Assembly: GCA_009694365.1 (NCBI GenBank)
Contig: SHVE01000003.1
Span: forward strand, 62,001 to 126,000
Reading direction: 5' to 3'
Length of the DNA: 64,000 bases
Source: Thermoleophilia bacterium
Lineage (GTDB): Bacteria; Actinomycetota; Thermoleophilia; Miltoncostaeales; Miltoncostaeaceae
Shown here: positions 41,395-50,754 of the stretch, piece after piece
Layout: each line of letters starts with the position of its first letter
How positions within the stretch are numbered: the first letter of the stretch is position 1
Program-made: the position numbers and the translations under genes
The notes under the pieces: generated by a model
What the model saw: only the letters and a program-made list of their open reading frames with translations
Told to the model about the DNA's origin: nothing
Database searches by the model: none

Positions 41395-41592
41395 ATGCCC
41401 AAGATGAAGACCCATAAGGCCGCCTCCAAGCGCTTCCGCGTCACGCCGAAGGGCAAGATCGTGTACGTGCACTCGGGGCTACGGCACAATCTCGAGCACC
41501 TTTCGAGCAAGAGCCACCGCGCGATCAAGCGCCCGGCCACGCTCGCCGAGGCTGACCGGCCGGCGATTCTCCGGCTTCTGGGAAGGCGGTAG
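41395..41592 (+). CDS. rpmI: 50S ribosomal protein L35
   Basis: 65 residues starting MPKMKTHKAASKRFRVTPKG, the standard L35 N-terminus; RRHNL-type segment appears as LRHNLEHLSSKSHRAIK. Lies 19 nt after infC and 3 nt before rplT in the conserved infC-rpmI-rplT operon. Confidence 0.97.
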   Translation: MPKMKTHKAASKRFRVTPKGKIVYVHSGLRHNLEHLSSKSHRAIKRPATLAEADRPAILRLLGRR

Positions 41593-41595
41593 TCC

Positions 41596-41958
41596 ATGGC
41601 CCGTGTTAAGCGATCCGTCTCCGCTCGGAAGAAGCGCCGCAAGGTTCTGGCGCAGGCCAAGGGGTACTGGGGTACCAAGCACTCGTCGTATCGCCGTGCG
41701 AAGGAGCAGGTCCAGCGCTCAGGTAACTACGCCTATCGTGACCGCCGCGTTCGCAAGCGCGACTTCCGTCGTCTGTGGATCGCCCGGATCAACGCGGCGG
41801 CACGGTTGAACGGCCTCACGTATGGCGAGTTGATCCACGGTCTCGGCCTCGCCGCCGTGGAACTTGATCGCAAGATGCTCGCGGACCTTGCCGTCCACGA
41901 GCCCGAGCACTTCGCCGCCCTGTGCGCGCGGGCCGCTGACGCCCGCGCGGCCGTCTGA
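41596..41958 (+). CDS. rplT: 50S ribosomal protein L20
   Basis: 120 residues starting [20 protein letters not shown] and containing [20 protein letters not shown] and [20 protein letters not shown], all typical of L20, an early 50S assembly protein and, in other bacteria, the translational repressor of this operon. Confidence 0.98.
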   Translation: MARVKRSVSARKKRRKVLAQAKGYWGTKHSSYRRAKEQVQRSGNYAYRDRRVRKRDFRRLWIARINAAARLNGLTYGELIHGLGLAAVELDRKMLADLAVHEPEHFAALCARAADARAAV

Positions 41959-41966
41959 CCGAGGGA

Positions 41967-42007
41967 CCCGGGCCCGCGACTCAACTGAGCGGCGGGGGCG
42001 GCCCGGG
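41967..42007 (+). terminator. Possible terminator after rplT
   Basis: CCCGGGCC (41967-41974) and GGCCCGGG (42000-42007) form an 8-bp GC stem with a long loop that can itself pair partly. No U-tract. It could reduce read-through into the methyltransferase gene. Confidence 0.4.
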
Positions 42008-42050
42008 TGGGCCCCTCCGTCGCGTCACGTCGAGTCACAATCAGGCGCTT

Positions 42051-42821
42051 GTGAAGGTGAAGCGCCTGCAGCAGAAGCGCACCCGTCGTGAGGAGCGGCT
42101 ACTGGTCGCCGAGGGCGAGGACGTCGTGCAGGCGGCGCTCGATCATGGGATCGTGCCGTCTTTGCTCATCTTCGACGAGGAGCGGGTGGCAGAGGATGAC
42201 CCGCGCGTGCTCGCCACCTCGTCGGTGCGTGAGCGCTACATGGTGAGTACCCGCCTGATGGGCGGCATCAGCACGATGGCGCAACCGCCACGCATTCTCG
42301 GGGTCTTTCCCCAGCCGGGGCCATACCACTTCCGCAGCGTCGCCATGCCGCCGACGATCGGTGTGTATCTCGCAGGCGTGGCCGATCCGGGGAACGTGGG
42401 CACGCTCGTCCGCACATCCGCCGCGCTCGGCGCCGACTGGCTGGCGCTCGGTCCCGGGTCGGCCGATGTGGCGCATCCGCGCGCGGTACGCGCGGCGATG
42501 GGAGCGACGTTCACCCTCCCGCTGCTCGAAGGCGTGCGCCCCGAGGACCTCGTCACCGTTGAGGGCTTTCGCATCGTGGCCGCCGTGGCGCACGGGGGCG
42601 AGGCGCCCTGGGATGTTGACCTCACCGTGCCCACCGTGCTTGCGTTGGGTGCCGAGCGTGCCGGCCTCGACCCGGTTATGGACGCCTTGCGCGCATCGGT
42701 GGAGGTGGTGGAGGTGACCATTCCGCAGGCCGACGGGGCGGAGTCGCTCAATGTGTCGGCCGCGGGCGCGGTGCTGCTCGCGGAGCGCCTGCGGCAGTCC
42801 ATTAGAATGCCACGGTCATGA
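42051..42821 (+). CDS. TrmH/SpoU family rRNA 2'-O-methyltransferase
   Basis: 256 residues; second SPOUT paralogue in the window. N-terminal substrate-binding domain (LQQKRTRREERLLVAEGEDV, about residues 6-25), SPOUT motifs YLAGVADPGNVGTLVRTSAA (about 105-124), VLALGAERAGL (about 196-206) and VTIPQADGAESLNVSAAGAV (about 223-242). Position between rplT and pheS is the common place for this gene, next to infC-rpmI-rplT-pheST. GTG 42051 start. It overlaps pheS by four bases. Confidence 0.93.
   Translation: MKVKRLQQKRTRREERLLVAEGEDVVQAALDHGIVPSLLIFDEERVAEDDPRVLATSSVRERYMVSTRLMGGISTMAQPPRILGVFPQPGPYHFRSVAMPPTIGVYLAGVADPGNVGTLVRTSAALGADWLALGPGSADVAHPRAVRAAMGATFTLPLLEGVRPEDLVTVEGFRIVAAVAHGGEAPWDVDLTVPTVLALGAERAGLDPVMDALRASVEVVEVTIPQADGAESLNVSAAGAVLLAERLRQSIRMPRS
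42803..42808 (+). promoter_or_regulatory. Putative internal -10 (TAGAAT) of pheS
   Basis: TAGAAT lies inside the end of the methyltransferase gene, nine bases before ATG 42818. It would allow pheST to be transcribed separately as a near-leaderless mRNA. Confidence 0.45.
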
Positions 42822-43834
42822 GTTTGATCCCCGATCTCGATGTCTTCGCGAGCGAAGCGGTGGCCGAGATCGGCGTCGCCGCCGATCTCGGCGCCCTCGA
42901 ACAGGTGCGCGTCCGGCTCCTCGGTCGCAAGGCACCCCTCACCGAACTGCTCGGGTCCATCGGCGCGCTTCCCCCGGAGGATCGTGGTCGGGTGGGCAAG
43001 AACGGCAACGCCGTGCGCCGGGCAATCGAGGCGGCGCTCATCGCCCGCCACGCGGTGCTGGCGGGCGAGGCCATGGGCAGCGCACTCGTGGCGGATCGCG
43101 CCGATGTCACGCTGCCGGGTGACCGGTTCCCCATCGGCGCGTTGCATCCCATCTCACAGGTACGCCTCGAGGTGGAGGACATCTTTCTAGGGATGGGCTA
43201 CTCCGTGGCCGACGGTCCCGAGGTGGAGACCGGCTTCAACAACTTCACCGCGCTCAACACGCCGGACGGTCACCCCGCGCGCTCCGAGAGTGACACGTTC
43301 TTCGTTGCGGGCGGTGAGCGGGACGAGGTGCTCCTCCGCACCCAGACCTCGCCCGTGCAGATCCGCACGATGCTGGCGACGCCGCCGCCCATCTACGTTA
43401 TCGCCCCGGGCACGGTGTACCGCCGCGACGACGTGGATGCCACGCACAGCCCCATGTTCCATCAGGTGGAGGGGCTGGCCGTGGACGAGGGCCTGTCGTT
43501 TGCACACCTCACAGGCACCATCACCTACTTCCTGCGTGAACTCCTCGGGGACCGCGAAGTGCGAGTGATTCCGCACTTCTTCCCGTTCACCGAGCCGTCG
43601 GTGGACGTGAGCGTGTCCTGGACTGGCCGGGATGGCCGCACCGAATGGCTGGAGGTCGCGGGCGCCGGAATGGTGGATCCCAACGTCTTCGTCAACGTGG
43701 GCTACGACCCCGAGCGGTGGACCGGCTTCGCCTTTGGCTTCGGGCTCGATCGGATCGCGATGATCCGCCACCAGATCTCCGACATCCGGTTGCTCTACAG
43801 CGGCGACCTCCGGTTTCTGGAGCAGTTCTCGTGA
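42818..43834 (+). CDS. pheS: Phenylalanine--tRNA ligase alpha subunit
   Basis: Class II aminoacyl-tRNA synthetase catalytic subunit. Short N-terminal coiled coil, then motif 1 region (HPISQVRLEVEDIFLGMGYS, about residues 109-128), motif 2 around APGTVYRRDDVDATHSPMFH (about 195-214) and motif 3 GFAFGFGLDRIAMIRH (about 305-320). 338 residues, complete. ATG 42818 overlaps the upstream gene and the stop overlaps pheT. Confidence 0.97.
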   Translation: MSLIPDLDVFASEAVAEIGVAADLGALEQVRVRLLGRKAPLTELLGSIGALPPEDRGRVGKNGNAVRRAIEAALIARHAVLAGEAMGSALVADRADVTLPGDRFPIGALHPISQVRLEVEDIFLGMGYSVADGPEVETGFNNFTALNTPDGHPARSESDTFFVAGGERDEVLLRTQTSPVQIRTMLATPPPIYVIAPGTVYRRDDVDATHSPMFHQVEGLAVDEGLSFAHLTGTITYFLRELLGDREVRVIPHFFPFTEPSVDVSVSWTGRDGRTEWLEVAGAGMVDPNVFVNVGYDPERWTGFAFGFGLDRIAMIRHQISDIRLLYSGDLRFLEQFS

Positions 43835-46257
43835 AGGTGCCTCTGGAGTGGCTGCGCGAGGTTATGCCCACCGATCTGAGCGATACGGAGATCGCCGATC
43901 GCCTCACGGCGACGGGCACCGCGGTCGAGACAACGATCACCCGGGGGATCCCCGTCACCGACGGCAACCGCGAGGCGTTCCGGGTGGGCAAGGTGCTCAC
44001 CGCGCTGCAGCACCCCGACGCCGACCGCCTGCACATACTGAGCGTGGATACCGGTGAGGGGGCACCCCGCCCGATCGTGTGCGGGGCGGCCAACGTGGCC
44101 GCGGGCCAGACCGTAGCCGTTGCCATCCCGGGGGCCGTGCTGCCGGATGGGCACACCCTGAGCGCGGCGACGCTACGCGGGGTCGAGAGCCTCGGCATGG
44201 TGTGCTCAGCATCCGAGTTGGAGGTTCCCGGGGAGAGTGACGGCATCATGGTGCTGTCCGACGACCTTGTCGCCGGCACGTCGCTCCTCGATGTGCTGCC
44301 CTCCGCCGGAACGATTCTCGAACTGGAGCTCACGCCCAACCGGGGTGACTGTCAGGGCATCGTCGGGATCGCCCGCGAGGTCCACGCCATCACCGGTGAG
44401 CCGCTGCCCGCGCTCGACCTGACGCTGCCACCCGAGACCGGTCCCGGTCAGGTCGGCGACTACGTGTCGGTCACGGTGGAGGCCACCGATCTCTGCCCGC
44501 GCTACATGACTCGCGTGTGTGTGGATGTGGCCGTGGGTCCGTCGCCGGCGTGGCTGGTCCGTCGGTTGAACGCCGCCGGCATGCGCAGCATCAACAACGT
44601 GGTGGACATCACGAACTACGTGATGTTGCTCACGGCGCAGCCGCTCCATGCGTTCGACCTCGACCGCCTCGCGGGACCGGCGATCGTCGTGCGGCGGGCC
44701 GCTGAGGGGGAACGCATCACCACGCTCGACGGCCATGAGCGCACGTTGTCGTCGGATCATCTCGTTATCGCCGACGCGGAGCGACCGGCGGTGATCGCGG
44801 GCATCGTCGGTGCCGCGTTCGCCGAAGTGGCGGTGGGCACCACACGCGTGCTGTTGGAGGCCGCGACGTTCGACGGCCCGACGATCATCCACACCTCGTT
44901 AGGTCTCGGACTCCGCACCGAGTCGAGCGCGCGGTTTGAGAAGGGGCAGCCGCGTGAGCTTCCGCCCGTGGCCATGGCCATCGCGTGTCGCCTGATGCAC
45001 GAGCTGGCTGCCGCGGCGCTGGTGCCCGGGGTCCTCGACGTCTATGAACCCGCGCCGACCCGCGCGCCCATCGCTCTGCGCCACCAGCGCGTGGCGGACC
45101 TCCTTGGGGTGGACATCGGCGCCGACGAGAGCGCCGGCATCCTTCAGCGTCTGGGGTGCACGGTGACCCCGGCGACGGGGGCGCACATGGTGGAGGTGCC
45201 GTGGCATCGCGCCGGCGACCTGCAGCGCGAGATCGACCTCATCGAGGAGGTCGGGCGTATCCATGGGTTCGACCGCATTCCGGGGGTGCTGCCGCGAGTG
45301 ACCGCCCGGGCACGCCTGACCCCTGCGCAGTCCATCGTTCGTCGCGTGACTCGTCGGGCCGCTGATCTGGGGTTGTCGGAGACCATCTCGTACCGCTTCG
45401 TCGCTGAGCAGGATGCCGATCGATTGTGTTTACCGGGCGACGATTCGCGTCGGCACGTCGTCCGCCTGTCAAACGCGTTGTCGGACGAGATGGCCGTGAT
45501 GCGTCGGTCGCTCGTCCCCGGCTTGCTCCGTGCCGTGGAGCGGAACCAGCGCCACCAGCGTCGTGATGGCGGCATCTTCGAGGTGGGGCGTACCTACGCG
45601 CCGGCGGCCGACGGACTCGCTGATGAGCCCGAGGAGATCACGGCCGTGCTGTTTGGCGCCCCCGGTGCACGGGGATGGCGGCAGACACCGGGGGATGCAG
45701 ACGTGTGGGCGGCCACGGGCCTCGCCATCGCGCTCGCGCGCGCGGCCGGACTGGAGGCCATCGCCGAGCCCGGCTCCGGCGAGCCCTACCTGCACCCGGT
45801 GCGTCAGGCGCACATCACGGTGGGTGGCCGAGGAATCGGGATCGCCGGCGAGGTGCACCCGCTCGTCTGCCAGGCGTTCGACGTGACGGGCCCCGTGGTC
45901 ATCGCCACGCTTCGGGTGGCCGGGCTCACCGATGCCCGTCCCACTGCGCCGCGCACGTACGTGGACCTGATCTCGGTGCCCGTCTCTACGCGCGACCTCG
46001 CCGTGATCATTCCCGATTCGGTGCCCGCCGCCCGCGTGATCGAGGTGGTACGGGCGTCGGGTGGCGAGTTGGTGCACGACGTCGAGGTGTTTGACCACTA
46101 CGACGGTGATCAGGTACCCGCGGGGCATGTGAGCCTCGCGGTGCGCACCTACATCGCCGCCCCGGGGCGTACGCTCACCGACGATGAGATCGACGCCGTC
46201 ACGGACCGCGCGGTGACCGCGCTCGAGCAGGCCGTCGGGGCGACGCTGCGCTCGTGA
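43831..46257 (+). CDS. pheT: Phenylalanine--tRNA ligase beta subunit
   Basis: 808 residues. In order: tRNA-binding EMAP-like domain (about residues 40-150, HPDADRLHILSVDTG), B3/4 editing domain (about 210-385, with LHAFDLDRL), B5 (about 400-470), catalytic-like core (about 480-690) and C-terminal ferredoxin-fold anticodon-binding domain (about 710-808, VPVSTRDLAVIIPDSVPAAR). The start is GTG 43831, in a GTGA overlap with pheS; a longer frame into pheS was rejected. Its stop overlaps argC, linking translation genes to arginine synthesis. Confidence 0.97.
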   Translation: MKVPLEWLREVMPTDLSDTEIADRLTATGTAVETTITRGIPVTDGNREAFRVGKVLTALQHPDADRLHILSVDTGEGAPRPIVCGAANVAAGQTVAVAIPGAVLPDGHTLSAATLRGVESLGMVCSASELEVPGESDGIMVLSDDLVAGTSLLDVLPSAGTILELELTPNRGDCQGIVGIAREVHAITGEPLPALDLTLPPETGPGQVGDYVSVTVEATDLCPRYMTRVCVDVAVGPSPAWLVRRLNAAGMRSINNVVDITNYVMLLTAQPLHAFDLDRLAGPAIVVRRAAEGERITTLDGHERTLSSDHLVIADAERPAVIAGIVGAAFAEVAVGTTRVLLEAATFDGPTIIHTSLGLGLRTESSARFEKGQPRELPPVAMAIACRLMHELAAAALVPGVLDVYEPAPTRAPIALRHQRVADLLGVDIGADESAGILQRLGCTVTPATGAHMVEVPWHRAGDLQREIDLIEEVGRIHGFDRIPGVLPRVTARARLTPAQSIVRRVTRRAADLGLSETISYRFVAEQDADRLCLPGDDSRRHVVRLSNALSDEMAVMRRSLVPGLLRAVERNQRHQRRDGGIFEVGRTYAPAADGLADEPEEITAVLFGAPGARGWRQTPGDADVWAATGLAIALARAAGLEAIAEPGSGEPYLHPVRQAHITVGGRGIGIAGEVHPLVCQAFDVTGPVVIATLRVAGLTDARPTAPRTYVDLISVPVSTRDLAVIIPDSVPAARVIEVVRASGGELVHDVEVFDHYDGDQVPAGHVSLAVRTYIAAPGRTLTDDEIDAVTDRAVTALEQAVGATLRS

Positions 46258-47234
46258 GCACGGTTCATGTCATCGGTGCCGCCGGATTCGCGGGCGCGCA
46301 ACTGGCCGCGCTCATCGACGCCCATCCGCACTTCACACTGGGTCAGATCACGGCCCGGGCCGACGCGGGCAGGCGTCTCGTCGAGGTCGCACCGGAGTAC
46401 CGGGTGGACGCCGTGCTTGCCGAGTTTGACCCGGCCGATGTCGTCGCGGGTGACTTCGCGGCGGTGTGCTACCCCCACGGCGAGGCAGCGGCAGCGGTGT
46501 CGGAGTTGGTGGACCGTGGCGTTCGTGTGGTGGACGTGTCGGCCGACCACCGTTTACGTGACGCCGCCGCCTATCCCGCGTGGTACGGGTTCGACCATCC
46601 ACGCCCCGACCTGGTGGCACACGCCGTCTACGGCCTGCCCGAGATCAACCGCGAAGCGATTCGCACCGCGACCCTCGTGGCCAACCCGGGCTGCTACCCC
46701 ACCGCATCGCTGCTGGCGCTGCTACCCCTCCGCGGCCGCCTGTCCGACATCATCATCGACGCCAAGAGCGGCGTGAGTGGCGCGGGCCGGACACCGACGC
46801 CGGATGTCCACTATTCGTCGGTGGCCGACAACGTGCGTGCGTATCAGGTGCTCACGCACCGTCACACCCCGGAGATCGCGCAGGAGATGGGTGCGCCCGT
46901 GGTGTTCACCCCGCACCTGGTTCCGGTGGACCGTGGCCTGCTGGTGTCGGCGTACGCCCGCATCGAGGGTGATGTGCCCCACGCCGACGACCTCCGCGCG
47001 GCGTACGCCGACGTCTACGAGGGCCACCCCTTCGTGGAGGTGGTGGACGCTCCCCCCGACCTCCGGGCGGTGCAGCACACCAACCTCGCTCAGGTGTGTC
47101 CGCTGGTGGACCCGACATCGGCGCGTCTGATCGTCTTTGCCGTCATCGACAACCTCATGAAGGGCGCCGCGGGCCAGGCGGTGCAGAACCTCAACCTCAT
47201 GGCCGGTCGGCCCGAGACCGAGGGCCTGCTCTGA
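46254..47234 (+). CDS. argC: N-acetyl-gamma-glutamyl-phosphate reductase
   Basis: Third step of arginine synthesis: NADPH reduction of N-acetylglutamyl phosphate. Rossmann start VHVIGAAGFAGAQLAALI (about residues 4-21), active-site Cys in VANPGCYPTASLLAL (about 142-156) and HRHTPEI (about 202). 326 residues, complete. GTG 46254 overlaps pheT. Confidence 0.97.
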   Translation: MSTVHVIGAAGFAGAQLAALIDAHPHFTLGQITARADAGRRLVEVAPEYRVDAVLAEFDPADVVAGDFAAVCYPHGEAAAAVSELVDRGVRVVDVSADHRLRDAAAYPAWYGFDHPRPDLVAHAVYGLPEINREAIRTATLVANPGCYPTASLLALLPLRGRLSDIIIDAKSGVSGAGRTPTPDVHYSSVADNVRAYQVLTHRHTPEIAQEMGAPVVFTPHLVPVDRGLLVSAYARIEGDVPHADDLRAAYADVYEGHPFVEVVDAPPDLRAVQHTNLAQVCPLVDPTSARLIVFAVIDNLMKGAAGQAVQNLNLMAGRPETEGLL

Positions 47235-48457
47235 CCGACTGGGCTCCCGTTGCGCGCGCCGACTGGATCGCCGCGCCTGAGGGCCTCACCCGGGTGGAGG
47301 GCTCCGGGGTCACCGCACCGTCGGGGTATCGCGCGGCGGGCGTCGCCGCCGGGGTCAAGGGGGACGGCGCGCTCGACCTCGGCCTCTTAGTGAGTGACCG
47401 GCCTACCGCGTCGGCGCTTGTGGACACCCCGAGCGCCCTGCCATCGGCGGCGGTCATCTACACCCGTTTCCTCCCACCGGGTGGGCTGCGGGGTGTGGTG
47501 GTCAACAGTGGTTGCGCCAACGCCTCCACCGGTGACGAGGGAATCGCGGATGCCCGCACGATGGGGGAGACCGCGGCCGCCGCCTGCGGGCTTCCCCTCG
47601 GCAGCCTGGCCGTGTGTTCCACCGGCGTCATCGGCGAGCGCCTTCCCATGATGTCGCTCGCCGCCGGAATCGACCACGCGGCGGCGTCGCTCTCGGCCAA
47701 TAACGGCGTGGCCTTCGGCGAGGCCATCCGCACGACCGATGCGTTCTCGAAGGGGGGAACGTTTCGTCTGGTGCTGTCCACCGGTGAGGTGACCATCGGT
47801 GCCGCCGCCAAGGGCGCGGGGATGATCCGACCCAACATGGCCACGATGCTCGCCTACGTGACGACCGACGCCTGCGTACTCCCGAACGACCTCCTCGCGG
47901 CCACCCGCGCCGCCGCCGATCGCGGGTTCAACCGGATCAGTGTGGACGGCCAGATGAGCCCTAGCGACACGCTGCTGGTGATTGCGAACGGCGCCGGGCC
48001 GCCGATCGACGGCGACGATCTCACTCTGTTTGCGGATGCCCTCCGCGCGATCTGCCGGTACCTCGCGATCCTGATGGTGAAGGACGGCGAGGGCGCCGAG
48101 CACGTCGTGCGCGTGGTGGTGGAGGGGGCCCGCGACGATGCGGAGGCCGAGCGCGTGGTGCGCGCGGTGGGTGAGAGCGCCCTGGTACGGACGGCCGTGT
48201 ACGGGCGCGACGCCAACTGGGGGCGCATCAGCCAGGCAGTGGGGCAGGCGCTGGCCGGGTCCGGGGGTCGCGTGGAGATTGCGCTGCGGTTCGACGGGAT
48301 ACGTCCCGACGAGCAGGGGATCGACGACGTGATGGCGCGAGCGGAGTACGAGATCCACCTCGGCCTCGGCGCGGGCCGCGGCGATGGCTGGGCCGAGCTA
48401 TTCGTCAGCGACCTCGGACACGGGTACGTGAGCGTGAACGCGGAGTACCGCACGTAA
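47231..48457 (+). CDS. argJ: Bifunctional glutamate N-acetyltransferase/amino-acid acetyltransferase
   Basis: Makes N-acetylglutamate and recycles the acetyl group from N-acetylornithine. Self-cleaving proenzyme: the nucleophilic Thr is in KGAGMIRPNMATMLAYVTTD (about residues 193-212), and NSGCANASTGDEG (about 90-102) and DGQMSPSDTLLVIANG (about 238-253) are conserved. The start is unclear: no ATG/GTG/TTG lies at the argC junction, but CTG 47231 forms a CTGA overlap with the argC stop, has GAGGG eight bases upstream, and the following residues look coding; GTG 47294 would remove 21 residues. No argA is needed if this enzyme is bifunctional. Confidence 0.95.
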   Translation: MTDWAPVARADWIAAPEGLTRVEGSGVTAPSGYRAAGVAAGVKGDGALDLGLLVSDRPTASALVDTPSALPSAAVIYTRFLPPGGLRGVVVNSGCANASTGDEGIADARTMGETAAAACGLPLGSLAVCSTGVIGERLPMMSLAAGIDHAAASLSANNGVAFGEAIRTTDAFSKGGTFRLVLSTGEVTIGAAAKGAGMIRPNMATMLAYVTTDACVLPNDLLAATRAAADRGFNRISVDGQMSPSDTLLVIANGAGPPIDGDDLTLFADALRAICRYLAILMVKDGEGAEHVVRVVVEGARDDAEAERVVRAVGESALVRTAVYGRDANWGRISQAVGQALAGSGGRVEIALRFDGIRPDEQGIDDVMARAEYEIHLGLGAGRGDGWAELFVSDLGHGYVSVNAEYRT

Positions 48458-48623
48458 CCCGCCGGGCCGGGCGACCACTCGTGGCCGTCGTCATCATCCC
48501 GAGCGCCATCCCGGACGAGTGCGCGACGGGTGCGGTCTGCGTCGCACTGGGGGTGGCAGACCCGGTGCGACATGCCGCCCAGAGCGGGTTGGCTGCCGAA
48601 GGTGGCTGATACCTTGCGCGTGT
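48458..48623. other. argJ-argB gap with argB promoter
   Basis: 166 bases with no gene. The putative -10 TACCTT is at 48610-48615, eight bases before ATG 48624, so argBD seems to have its own start of transcription. No ARG-box-like operator was identified with confidence. Confidence 0.4.
48610..48615 (+). promoter_or_regulatory. Putative -10 (TACCTT) of argBD
   Basis: TACCTT, eight bases, then ATG 48624: predicted near-leaderless argB mRNA. Confidence 0.45.
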
Positions 48624-49514
48624 ATGGGTGAGACGAACCGCAGGCACCTTCCCGACCGGGCCGACGTTCAGGCACGCGCTGCCGTGCTGCTCGAGGCCCT
48701 GCCGTACATTCGCGAGTTCGCCGGCGCCACGGTGGTGGTGAAGTACGGCGGCTCCGCGATGACCAATCCGGAGCTCAAGGCGTCGTTCGCCCGGGACATC
48801 GCGTTGCTCAAGTTCGTGGGGATGAACCCCGTCGTGGTGCACGGCGGCGGGGCCGACATCTCGGCCTACTCCGATCGACTCGGGCTCGACGTGAGCTTCG
48901 TGGATGGGCTACGGGTGACCGATGAGCCCACCATGGAACTGGTGAAGATGGTGTTGATCGGGAAGATCAACAAAGAGATCGTCGCCCAACTCCATGTGGC
49001 CGGCATCAAGGCCGTGGGGCTCTCGGGTGATGACGGACTCTTGATTCGGGCGAGGAAGGCCACCTCCCCCGCGGGCGACCTCGGCTTCGTGGGCGAGGTG
49101 GACCAGATCAACCCCGAAATCCTCAGTCACCTCGATGAGTTCGTGCCGGTTGTGGCATCCGTGGGCGTGGACGCTTCGGGTCAGAGCTACAACATCAACG
49201 CCGACACCGTGGCGGGCGCCCTCGCCGCCGCGCTCGGTGCGAAGCGGGTGATCTTCCTCACCGACGTGGAGGGCGTTTACGAAGACGTGTCCGACGTGGG
49301 GACCCTCATCGCCAAGTGCACCCGTCCCGACGTCGAGGCCATGCTGGCATCCAACTCGGTCGACCGGGGGATGATCCCGAAACTCTCGGCCGTGTGCGAT
49401 GCGATCCGGGGTGGCGTGGAGGCCGCGCAGATCGTGGACGGTCGCGTACCGCACTCGGTGATCATGGAGCTCTTCACCGAGCAGGGGCTTGGAACGATGG
49501 TCACCGAGTCGTGA
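48624..49514 (+). CDS. argB: Acetylglutamate kinase
   Basis: Phosphorylates N-acetylglutamate, the usual feedback-controlled step. Amino-acid kinase fold with VVVKYGGSAM (about residues 37-46), VVVHGGGADISAYSDRLGLD (about 71-90) and NINADTVAGALAAALGAKRV (about 191-210). The N-terminal helix before the first strand (DRADVQARAAVLLEALPYI) is the type found in arginine-inhibited hexameric enzymes. 296 residues. ATG 48624 chosen over upstream starts because of the promoter position. Confidence 0.97.
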   Translation: MGETNRRHLPDRADVQARAAVLLEALPYIREFAGATVVVKYGGSAMTNPELKASFARDIALLKFVGMNPVVVHGGGADISAYSDRLGLDVSFVDGLRVTDEPTMELVKMVLIGKINKEIVAQLHVAGIKAVGLSGDDGLLIRARKATSPAGDLGFVGEVDQINPEILSHLDEFVPVVASVGVDASGQSYNINADTVAGALAAALGAKRVIFLTDVEGVYEDVSDVGTLIAKCTRPDVEAMLASNSVDRGMIPKLSAVCDAIRGGVEAAQIVDGRVPHSVIMELFTEQGLGTMVTES

Positions 49515-50689
49515 TCGCGGAGCGGATGGTGGAGCGCGAGATGGCGGCGCTCATGAGCACCTATTGTCGGTACCCCGTGGAGTTCGTGCGGGGTGAGGGC
49601 GCATGGTTGTTCGATGCGGACGGGCGTGGCTACCTCGACTGCATGTCGGGCATTTCGATGAACAACGTCGGCCACTGCCACCCCGCCGTGGTCGCGGCCA
49701 TTCGGGATCAGGCCGGCAGGCTCATCAACACCTCAAACCTTTATTACACCGAGCCCATGGTGGCGCTGGCGGAGTGGATTCGTGACACCTCCATGGGCGG
49801 CCGGGTGTTCTTCTGCAATTCCGGCGCCGAGGCCTCGGAGGCCGCCATCAAGCTGGCGCGCAAACACGGCGGGCCGGCCCGTACGGAGTTCGTGACGCTT
49901 GAGGACGGCTTCCACGGCCGGACGATGGGGGCGCTCGCGATGACGGGCCAGCCGGACAAGCAGTCTGCCTTCCGTCCGCTCATGCCGGGTGTGACCTACG
50001 TGCGACGGAACGATGGCGACGCGCTTCGGGATGCGGTGACCGACCGCACCTGCGCCATCGCCATCGAGATCGTGCAGGGCGAGTGTGGTGTGCATCCGCT
50101 CGATGCCGATTTCGTACGCCTCGCCCGAGGTCTGGCCGACGACCGCGGGGCGCTGCTCATCGTGGATGAGATCCAGACCGGCATGTCCCGTACGGGGCCG
50201 CTGTACGCCTACCTCGACCTCGGTATCGAGCCGGATGTGATGTGCCTGGCCAAGAGTCTCGGCGGCGGTGTCCCCATCGGGGCCATCACGGCGCGACCGG
50301 GTATCGACGCCACATTCCAGCCGGGTGACCACGGCTCGACATTCGCCGGGAGCCCGCTGGCCTGCGCGTCGGCGCTCGCCGCGGCGCACGTTCTGTCCGA
50401 CCCCGACCTCCAGGCCCACGTGCGCCGGGAGGGGGCGACCTTCCTCACCGGGCTCCAGTCGCTGGTGGATGACGGACTCGCCACCCAGGCCCGCGGCCGT
50501 GGCCTGATGTGCGCCATCGATCTCCCAACCAACACCGGAGCCCAGGTGGTGGCCGCCATGCTTGAGCGCGGCGTCTTGGTCAACAACACGTCGCCCGGCA
50601 CCGTCCGCTTCCTCCCGCCGCTCGTGATTACGCGCGACGAGTTGGCCACGGTCCTCGCGGCACTGCGGGACGTCCTTCCGAGAGACTGA
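49511..50689 (+). CDS. argD: Acetylornithine aminotransferase
   Basis: PLP class III aminotransferase making N-acetylornithine. PLP pocket: FFCNSGAEASEAAIKLARKH (about residues 99-118), LIVDEIQTGMSRTG (about 216-229) and the PLP lysine in MCLAKSLGGGVPIGAI (about 243-258). 392 residues. GTG 49511 overlaps argB as GTGA. No argF/argR/argG/argH in the window; they may follow elsewhere. Confidence 0.95.
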   Translation: MIAERMVEREMAALMSTYCRYPVEFVRGEGAWLFDADGRGYLDCMSGISMNNVGHCHPAVVAAIRDQAGRLINTSNLYYTEPMVALAEWIRDTSMGGRVFFCNSGAEASEAAIKLARKHGGPARTEFVTLEDGFHGRTMGALAMTGQPDKQSAFRPLMPGVTYVRRNDGDALRDAVTDRTCAIAIEIVQGECGVHPLDADFVRLARGLADDRGALLIVDEIQTGMSRTGPLYAYLDLGIEPDVMCLAKSLGGGVPIGAITARPGIDATFQPGDHGSTFAGSPLACASALAAAHVLSDPDLQAHVRREGATFLTGLQSLVDDGLATQARGRGLMCAIDLPTNTGAQVVAAMLERGVLVNNTSPGTVRFLPPLVITRDELATVLAALRDVLPRD

Positions 50690-50720
50690 CCCCCGGATTG
50701 GCCCCGGGGGTCAGTCTCTC
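50680..50720 (+). terminator. 17-bp hairpin spanning the argD stop codon
   Basis: GAGAGACTGACCCCCGG (50680-50696) pairs perfectly with CCGGGGGTCAGTCTCTC (50704-50720). The left arm contains the last codons and stop of argD. No U-tract follows, so it may be a Rho-assisted or processing hairpin; ribosomes terminating on argD would melt it. Confidence 0.65.
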
Positions 50721-50754
50721 GTTACGGGGTCCGCTCGACGTGGACAGGACCCCC

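Noticed and set aside
43645..43830. 62-residue N-terminal extension of pheT into pheS
   Set aside because: It overlaps the conserved motif 3 of pheS in another frame; GTG 43831 begins with the standard PheT N-terminus.
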